Assembly: GCA_009602735.1 (NCBI GenBank)
Contig: WELA01005616.1
Location: 10,292 to 35,925, forward strand
Source: Mesotaenium endlicherianum
Lineage: Eukaryota; Streptophyta; Zygnematophyceae; Zygnematales; Mesotaeniaceae
DNA: 25,634 nt
Reading direction: 5' to 3'
Part shown: in pieces, positions 18,701 to 25,634 of the stretch
Layout of the letters: each line of letters starts with the position of its first letter
Numbering within the stretch: position 1 is the stretch's first letter
Program-made: the position numbers and the translations under genes
Notes under the pieces: model-generated
The model's input: the letters and a program-made list of their open reading frames with translations, nothing else
Told to the model about the DNA's origin: nothing
The model's database searches: none

Positions 18701-20756
18701 GAAGAGCGCGAGCGCGCAAGGGGCCTGCAGCAGCACAGCCGAACGAAATCAACAGCGCGGCAGCAGCAGACGGGCAGGCAGTAGCCCCGACGGCAGTGAC
18801 AGGCGACTCTCCCCTGTCAGCTCCCAAAAAGAGGGACTCTGGTGCCCCGCGCATAGTGGGACAAGTGGGACGACGGCGGCAAGTCTAGTGTGTAAATTTG
18901 GGCGAGTGCTGACCCGGGCACGGGCTTGTGCTCGAGTTGGGACAGCCGCACGGAACCTTCTTCTCACTCCTGACCTTCTGTACTCGTGCCATATCATGGA
19001 AAGTAGAACTTCACCGAGGAAAAGCTATTAGATCTTCTTGTGTCACTGCAGACATAGCTTCAAGGAAGACAAAAGCGCTACTGACATGGGCAGCCATGGT
19101 GTCAAACATACCTCAACGGCTGCAATCATCTTGTGGCCCCATCCGTCCATGACGTCTGCCCACTCCGGGAAGCCAGCTGGCACGACCGGTTCTGCATTGA
19201 GCTCCTGTTCACACTCGCCCGGGGTCAAATCCACGGAACATGAGCCCCCTCCTGCTGCAAACCGGTTCTGCCTTGAGCTCCACTTCACACTCCCCTGAGG
19301 CCAACCCACACTACACGAGTAGTACCTCCTGCTGTAAGTTCGTTTCTGAGAACCACCAGATGCATCAAAGTGCATAATGTAGTTTTCAAATATCTAGTAT
19401 GTCAATAACAATGCCTGGGCAGGGCACTAGTATGTAGAGTATTTCTTGCGACACGCAATTATGGGGACCTCTATGCAGAGTTCACAGAAATACAACCAAG
19501 CAGGAACAGATGGTAACCTGTTCCCCATGCCAACAATGCGTACAACTTTGTCTTCAGAATATAGCTTCATCATGTTCATTCCCCCCTCATTGCTGACTTG
19601 TTAGACAGCATTGTGCAACTCCATGGCGTGCTAGTCGCAACCGTACTTAAAAATCAATACCTAGATGCAGCTTCTTCCTTTGACCAAGTCAACACGGCGC
19701 TCACCTTAAACTTTGTGACATCCGGCCTTGGCCCAACCCGCCACATGTACCGCCACTTGGGATCAGCACCCGCTGGCACGTGTGCTCTGTTTTCCTCTGG
19801 CTGCTCCCTGATGGCAGCTTGCAGGTTATGATCTACAGCACACCTAGGTACCTCAATCCCCTCAGGTGTCACGCCCACCTGGTCAGGAGAAACGAACAGA
19901 AATGGAAAGTTATGCACGTCCTCAGGTATTCAGAATTTGGGAGCTACTCTGCCTTCATCTGACTTCTAGTCACTTGCTACGAGGGAAACTTATAACTAAC
20001 AAATGCTGGTAGTATTAGTGTCGTTATAGGGCAAGGAACAAACTCTTGTTTACCCTGGTTTATGCTTTCTGACACCTCGACATGCGCAAATCTCTTTTGC
20101 AATTCCATACGCCTAATCACAGGACAAATTCTTCCTGTTTTGTTAGGTGTCTGTGCCCACAGATATGTTGTCTTCCAACGCGTCTGCACTACTGTTGAGA
20201 TATGTGTAATCCACGCACGCACTACCAAAAGGCAGCAGCATGCAAATTATGTACGGGAAAAGTAAACACAAAAGCCAGCACTGACTACCGGGCAAAAAGA
20301 AAACGCGCACCATCATTATGAATAAAATGAATGACTAAAAATACCTAAAGTGAGCAGTTAACTGCATACCACATGCTCAAAACCAGAAGAATCAGCACTA
20401 AGCAATGCACAGAGGACCAGTGACATCATCATTGGCAAATCTACCTGATAGTGGTACTCTGGTCTGGCATGTTGCTGTTTCACTTCGTCGGCCTGACTGA
20501 AATATCGCTCCATCATGTCTAAAAACTTCTGATTATCCTCAGTTGAGCACCGTGGATCTCGCACCACGATGGCCCCGGCCTCTTTGAGACATGTAGCCAA
20601 GTCCTGGCAGAGCTTCAATAGAGAATAATTGAGGTCGTAATCTCTATGGCTGCCGGATGTGGAAGGAAGAGGCTCAACTTCTTCAGTAGGTGTGTCGCAT
20701 GCATCTCTAGAAGAACGTTCTAAGTAGGGACTAAGATCGAAAACAGGAAGTTCCAT
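15763..20756 (-). CDS. 2-oxoglutarate/Fe(II)-dependent oxygenase superfamily protein (7 exons)
   Basis: Exons, in coding order on the minus strand, are 20756-20445, 19878-19705, 19204-19112, 18439-18371, 18114-17908, 16739-16614 and 16020-15763 (TGA). All six introns are GT-AG and phase 0. The product is 412 residues. The C-terminal half carries an isopenicillin N synthase-like active site: H242-x-D244 in GYHYDLNFLTIHG, the third metal ligand H299 in AGMHEVVV, and R323-V-S325 in SLWRVSST as the expected 2-oxoglutarate-binding RxS. The His-to-Arg spacing is longer than in isopenicillin N synthase, with an Ala/Arg-rich insert. The N-terminal half (MELPVFDLSPYL ... RYMWRVGPRPDVTKF) matches plant proteins annotated only as 2OG-Fe(II) oxygenases; the substrate is unknown to me. 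The last about 40 residues are Asn/Gln/Glu-rich and probably disordered. The start is the first ATG of the open exon and begins with the typical LPVFDLSPY motif. The gene lies head-to-head with the phytoglobin gene. Confidence 0.91.
16296..16395. repeat. TG/CG-alternating tract in intron 6 of the oxygenase gene
   Basis: About 100 bases of alternating purine-pyrimidine (GTGTGTGCATGCGTGCGTGC and similar) lie within the last intron (16613-16021, minus-strand gene). Such sequence can adopt Z-DNA. Open frames across it on both strands are low-complexity artefacts. Confidence 0.9.
17445..17515. repeat. GAAGGA-type purine tract in intron 5 of the oxygenase gene
   Basis: A run of GAAGGAGAAGG-like purine repeats on the + strand (pyrimidine on the sense strand of the gene) lies in intron 5 (17907-16740). 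It creates long Lys/Glu open frames on + and Ser/Leu frames on -, none with a recognisable domain. Confidence 0.85.
17672..17695. repeat. (CAG)8 microsatellite in intron 5 of the oxygenase gene
   Basis: Eight perfect CAG units on the + strand (CTG on the sense strand of the gene) lie inside intron 5, about 210 bases from the donor of exon 5. The tract is non-coding in the spliced model. Confidence 0.95.
19185..19336 (-). repeat. Imperfect 76-bp tandem duplication across the 5' edge of oxygenase exon 3
   Basis: Unit A (19185-19260) and unit B (19261-19336) both begin ACCGGTTCTG on + and both carry GAGCTC, TTCACACTC and CCTCCTGCTG at matching places, with a single-base indel. Unit A contains the real intron 2/exon 3 junction (exon starts at 19204, acceptor CAG at 19207-19205). 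In unit B the matching triplet reads GTG on the minus strand, so the acceptor AG is lost, and its reading frame meets a stop. It is a decayed partial copy of the exon edge left inside intron 2. Confidence 0.85.
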
Positions 20757-21612
20757 CTAGTGATGTACAACCTACTAGTCCGTCAGTAGACAAACAAGAG
20801 CTTCTAAGGTAAATGTTCACAACGCAAAAAGACGCAGAATGATTAAGGGAAAAGAATGTTGCGCCCAAATCAGATTGGATGGAGGGTCGCTATCAGTGAA
20901 TATGTTGCATAGAAGTCAGAGCTCTAACCATTTGAAAGAAGTGGCAAACCGTATGCACGTCATACAAGTGAAGACACGCGGTTGCACCGCACATGGTGAA
21001 CGAAAAATTGGAGTAAAGTTGCGAATTGAAACTTGTGGCGGGAATTTGTGAGAGCGTGTGCGTGACGCTCCCCATGAAGGAAAGCGCACCATTCACACCA
21101 GCATATACTGTCTTAACACGCGCGCTCGTAATTAGAGACCGTATATATTGGTGATCCATTTGTGCCAGTAGGTCCACAGTGGTGCTCTTTGCTCCTGGTT
21201 TGACGCCTCCGGCGAAGCTGGCCCCTTGTTCCGAAAAGTCGGCCACATAATGCCACAAACTGTACCCTGCGGGTAACTGCGAGTTGACCCAGCAATTCAG
21301 ACACCTGACAGATAATAGTCCAATGAGATCTTAAAAAGGAAATCGAAGGGGCGATTAGGCTCAAATGTGACCATGGTCGAGGACTTTTGACACCTTTGAA
21401 GGACATCCATAGTGATTCATAGCATCTCGATTCTCATGGCATCGTACTATCCCACAGTAGACGTCACTTACCAGCCAACATCCTGCCTGCATGCAGTCTA
21501 GCTTTGAAAACTCTTGAGACTCTGCGAAAGTTGAACCGACAACTAGTCTTTTTGGCAATTGTCGAACTAACATTTGTTTCTCAAGAAAGGTTGAGGTATC
21601 TGCTGCAGGAAG
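20757..21612. other. Divergent spacer between oxygenase and phytoglobin genes
   Basis: The 856 bases between the two start codons must hold the 5' untranslated regions and promoters of both genes. A TATATATT sequence at 21142-21149 is the only TATA-like element I noted and cannot be assigned. CTGCAG just before the globin ATG (21603-21608) could be the acceptor of a 5' untranslated intron. Open frames here lack known motifs. Confidence 0.5.
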
Positions 21613-24215
21613 ATGGCAATTACGGCTGAGGAGTCTCAGCTTCTGCAGTTATCATGGAGTCTGATCGAGCCTGAAATCCAAAAGTACTCGTTGAACTTCT
21701 TCCTCAGGTAGCCATTTGCCATCCCTCTTTGCGAGGAGAAGAGTTAGAAGTGTGTTGAACAATTGATAATGACCCCCTTCACTGATGTGGAATTATAGTG
21801 ACTTCGCTGAATTTTCGTCATCCTTACGGACCTTGGAGGCTCTACGTTGCAGCACCTAGCTCCCATAGCTGCCTAAGAATCCTCACCTACTCCACTCAAA
21901 TTTCGTGAGCTGAAATGTCCTTTTCTACAGGGCCGTTTCGTGGAGTGGGTAAAAGTGTGTCTCTTAGAAGCATTGTAACTTTTGGCTGAAGGAATTGAGT
22001 GCATTGTATTGGAGGAGTGAGTGGGGCAACATATAAAATGTTAGGAGCCAAGGTGCAAAGGTCTTCATCTATTGCAAGCTGTATAGGAAGTAAAAGTCCT
22101 CAGCTTAATGCTTAGCGGTTAGTTAGACCTCTTTCAGTCACCTGCTAGTACACTCCCTTATTCTTTCACATGGCAAGTTGTTCATATGGGACTCGCTCCT
22201 GGAATTAGCAAGGCTGGCTCCAAATGAAAGCTACTGATAGATTAAGTTATTGGCTCTTGTATGCATTAGGGGACCTGGACCTCGGTTCAAGTGCTTGGAT
22301 TTCTTTGATTTGCTAGCTCACTTGGGCGTGATAGCTCCTTGTCCTCCTACCTCCTAGCATTAAGGAGCAGGTGACCAGTCAGGCCCTCGGTGTCGGTTGT
22401 TCTACAAGTAACTAAGTACCTCCTGTTCTTAAGTCTATGCCTCTTATGCCTGGTCTACTTATATTCGTCTTGAACATGCATCATTAATTGACCAGTTGTT
22501 CTCCTGCAGATGCTTCTCGTGATTCACAAATCCTAGTGTTATGCACCTCTTTGGAGTTGCATTTTCTCAGCCAATATTTCTGAACTGTGTCTTGGGAGGA
22601 CAAAGATGCACAAAGTGTGAACTTGTTGCATAGAGACGGTTAGTCCTAGCACTGTGTTCACTTTCCTTGCAAGCTTCTTGCAGAATATTTGAGATCGCGC
22701 CGGCAGCAACGGGGCTTTTCACGTTTCTGGACAACGATACGACGCCTCTGGCAACTAACATACGGCTTCAGAAGCACGCTCTGACTGTCATGACCACAGT
22801 ATGTCTCGTCTTCCTACCGAGCACCCTCTTCGCACCCTCTTCTTCTGTGGTCTGCTTCCATCCTAAGCAGTTGACTTCCTATCTCCTTACTACATAGAGC
22901 CGCCTCGTCTGCCTCTATGCAGCACAACGTCTTGCAAGGTCAGTTCACGGTTAAATACTTGCGTTGTACTAGTTTGCCGGTGCTTAAGCTGTTGATAGTA
23001 CGTGAGAATGATGCTGTATTGTGTTGCAGCCGCTAGCATCAAGTATAGCCGTGTACTTCAGCAGACCCATTATGCCACCTCCATCTTCCCGGCCAGCTTC
23101 GGCTTCATTCACCCCTAACTAAAGCCCCGTAGCTTTGGCCATAAGCAAGTCGTAATATTTGTTGCCATATGCATTTGATGCATTTGATGTACTGTGTTGC
23201 AGGTGGGAGCTGCGGTGTCAATATTGGCAGATGAAGAGGCCTTGGCAGAGTTCATACCAAAGCTCAAGGACCTGGCCACCCGCCACAAGGGCTACAACGT
23301 GGTCCCCGCTCACTTTGCTGTAAGGGCCCCTGGCCAGTCCTCGATGCCTTCTGTTTTGTCCCTTTTTGGGTCCCTTTTTTGTTCCTTTTTGTTGCTACTT
23401 GGTGACGCCACTCTCCTTTATCACCCCCCAGGCAATTAGGAGCACGGTGGGCTTCGCAGTTGCTGCCACGGCACAAACATATAGCAGGGAGGGAAAGCTT
23501 GATCGCAGGCTTTAGCATGTTCGCTGTCTTGGGAGTCCCACTCTTGCTCTCGGCTGCCAGTCTTTGTTGCTGCTGATGGCTGGTAGTAAACCTTGTTGAG
23601 CAAGTTGTGCAGAGCAATCAGAACCACTCCTTCCTTTCCTCTTCTTCCTCTCCACCCGCTTGGGTTGATGATGAAACGGCCGCAAAGTGAGCTGGAAAGT
23701 ACTGCCGGGCAGAGTTACGCCCCTGCCCGCCCGCCCGACCCCAAAGACTAGAAAGTGGGACCCCAGATTCATAGCTTTGCCTCAGATGTGTGAAGTGTAT
23801 TGTGTGACACCACTAGGACCAGCGTTGATTGAACCAACAGCATTGGAACGAGGTGGGGAAGGAGGGGCAGACAGGTGGCAATGTCTTTAGCTTGGGAAGC
23901 CAAATGTGTTCAATCACATTGTTTGGCTAACCGCAGTCGCTGGATGTGGGATATAGAATCTGAAATGTATCCTTTGGGATCCGTGTGTATTTTTGCATTG
24001 GCGATGCATTTCAGCACGCAATGCATGCGAATGGTACATCTGATTCTATTAGGTCCGTTTGCTCCATATATATGCAGGTTGTGAAGGTTGCCTTACTCGA
24101 CACGCTAGAAAGTGGGTGCGGGTTCGACTGGACGCCAGAGATGGCCCAGGCCTGGTCAAAGTCATTTGACATCCTGGCAGGGGTGATGATCAAGACGATG
24201 ACTGGGGAGGAGTGA
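21613..24215 (+). CDS. Phytoglobin (plant-type non-symbiotic haemoglobin), 4 exons
   Basis: Exons are 21613-21707, 22684-22798, 23203-23319 and 24078-24215 (TGA), with GT-AG introns of phases 2, 0 and 0. They join into 154 residues, near the usual size of plant haemoglobins. Globin landmarks are the A-helix start with Trp15, LNFFLRIFEIAP across helices B and C (residues 27-38), Phe in LFTFL (CD region, 43-47), the distal histidine H63 (QKHALTV, E7) and the proximal histidine H98 (ATRHKGY, F8). The G and H helices follow in exon 4 (VALLDTLES, WSKSFDILAGVM). The family binds haem and oxygen and in plants acts in nitric oxide dioxygenation and low-oxygen responses in cytosol and nucleus. The intron positions (B12.2, E15.0, G7.0) match the three-intron pattern I recall for land-plant haemoglobin genes. 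The ATG sits in a good context (AAGATGGC) and gives a short N-terminus. Introns are 976, 404 and 758 bp. There is no transit or signal peptide. Confidence 0.94.
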
Positions 24216-25622
24216 GGCATGATTTGTTGGAAGTATGTTGCCTACCATGCTGCATAGGCTGGTGCTGAACGTTCAATGTGAAAAGAATCGCGTGTCTTCT
24301 TTAAGTCTGACTGTTAGTCAGTTTCCAGGACAGCATTTTCAAATCACTATGCTGGAGGCATTTCTAGTCGCCTCCTGCGTTTATTCTTGTGGTTCACTAC
24401 CATCAATACTCCAGCATAGCTTAAGTAAGATAAGTCCAAGTTCTGAAGGGTTTGCTGGCTATTGTCCTCTTTGGCAGCTATATATTTATACAGGTTCAGC
24501 TTCTCAATTGTACTACAGGAAGATAATGAACAGCAAGTTATTGAATGTTTTTGTCCATTATGCTTATTTTTGGCTCTTTCAAGAGATACTTCGAGCAGTG
24601 ATTCCCATGTGTTCGTGGAGCGCGTGGTTCTCTTTTCCCACAGTCTGACACATCAGGAATATCATGTGAATATTCCGATCCGAATGTGATATGATGTCTC
24701 CAACATCATACAGCTACTAACTTCAGCGCATGTTCCCATTTTATTGCACTACTCCTCTACACTTCACACACGCTAATCAACCCGGCAAGCATTTCTGCAG
24801 CTTCACTTGCAATTTGAGACGATCTATAATCAAGTGATGCACAACGAACATAGCATTCAGCTGATTATGACATATTTGCAGTTAGTGCTCGACCCAGAAT
24901 ATGTGTTCACGTAATTTACAAGCATACGAGTGTTGATGGTTGAATATACTTTAACAGGTCGGCATGATACCCTGCTATTGCAAGTGAGGGTTTGACAATA
25001 TGGGTGTAAATTGCACCATTTGGATAGACTCGGAGATTGCATCAAAGAGAAACGAAGAGGACAGCAGTTGTCACATACAAATAGGTTGTGAGGAGTTTTG
25101 AGCGAATATCCAGGGTGTGTGAATTCTCATATTTCACACGGGGAATTCTCATATTTCAAACTTCCGTTGCCATATCTCATGTCACTAATCTCAAAGAGTC
25201 ATCAGGCACTTACACAAAATACAAGAATGGGCCGTAGAGGAAACAGGTACCCTGTCATCACACGTGATAATTCGAAGTTAGGCCTTGCAGATTAACCTCT
25301 CTACAGGCTGAGGTAAGATGCAACATTGCGTAGCAGCAAGCTAATAAAAAATTGCATGTTTGATCCAAGGCACACACAGATACCAGGAATAAATACCAGC
25401 TCTTCTATCACGCGAGGTCTCCAGTTCCACGTTCCTACTGAATCTTCCAGAGCTACAAACTAAGGGTCTCCAATCTATGTACTCAGCCACTGCCTCGCAT
25501 TACACATCAATCCTAGCACTAAATACGTTATTGAATGCAGGAAGATGCTGGAAACTGCCGTGCTACCCCCCCAAAGGCCATTAAGGCCATCCAGAAGACT
25601 CCAGCTCTTCCCTGCCGCTTAA
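24216..25622. other. 3' flank of the phytoglobin gene, no gene recognised
   Basis: This A/T-rich stretch presumably starts with the 3' untranslated region of the globin gene. Open frames on both strands (for example 24235-24648) show no known motif. GAATTCTCATATTTCA occurs twice, at 25121-25136 and 25143-25158, a 22-bp period tandem repeat. AATAAA occurs at about 25340 and 25387. Confidence 0.5.
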
Positions 25623-25634
25623 CCCCCCCCCCCC
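25623..25634. other. Terminal run of 12 C
   Basis: The window ends in 12 consecutive C. This is more likely the edge of a contig or an unresolved homopolymer than a biological end, since there is no telomere-like repeat unit. Confidence 0.7.

Noticed and set aside
24235..24648. 137-codon plus-strand frame after the phytoglobin gene
   Set aside because: It lies in the presumed 3' untranslated region and shows no recognisable domain.
25623..25634. Poly-C end as a telomere
   Set aside because: A homopolymer without a repeat unit; more likely an assembly or sequencing edge.

Overview
The window looks like nuclear DNA of a streptophyte (plant-lineage) eukaryote, most likely a charophyte alga. 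Three split genes with GT-AG introns can be rebuilt exon by exon. One encodes a plant-type haemoglobin whose three introns sit at the positions I recall as conserved in land-plant haemoglobin genes. The left third is filled with decayed LTR retrotransposons. The organism call is inference from gene structure and protein similarity remembered from the families; nothing in the sequence names a species.

Layout. Bases 1-505 hold nothing I recognise. Bases 510-2300 are the 3' part of a Ty3/gypsy chromovirus pol (end of RNase H, integrase, chromodomain), broken by stops and frameshifts. A polypurine tract and an LTR-like block (2336-2660) follow, then a primer-binding-like site and a second broken reading frame (2681-4357) that sits in the gag position but has no feature of a known gag. 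A second polypurine tract (4428) leads into a palindrome-rich, LTR-like stretch, and another orphan LTR-like block lies at about 5204-5814. A gag-like pseudogene on the minus strand (7418-6456) and a diverged tandem duplication (7596-8201) end the transposon zone.

The right two thirds carry the host genes. A 5-exon gene on + (8832-13535) encodes a 111-residue MPC2-type mitochondrial pyruvate carrier subunit. A 7-exon gene on - (20756-15763) encodes a 412-residue protein of the 2-oxoglutarate/Fe(II) oxygenase (isopenicillin N synthase-like) superfamily. A 4-exon gene on + (21613-24215) encodes a 154-residue phytoglobin. The first two genes converge across 2.2 kb of non-coding DNA; the second and third diverge from an 856-bp spacer. 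The exon joins of all three preserve reading frame and protein similarity. Nothing indicates that the three genes form a pathway; they appear to be ordinary neighbours.

Introns are long and rich in simple repeats: a GGC/GGT tract, a TG tract, a CAG tract and a GAAGGA-type tract. Two N bases (11672, 12516) and a terminal run of 12 C show that this is draft sequence. I did not find a clearly new multi-gene system. The most unusual points are the unrecognised ORF beside the LTR, the GGN tract abutting a splice acceptor in the carrier gene, and a partial exon duplication with a lost acceptor in the oxygenase gene.
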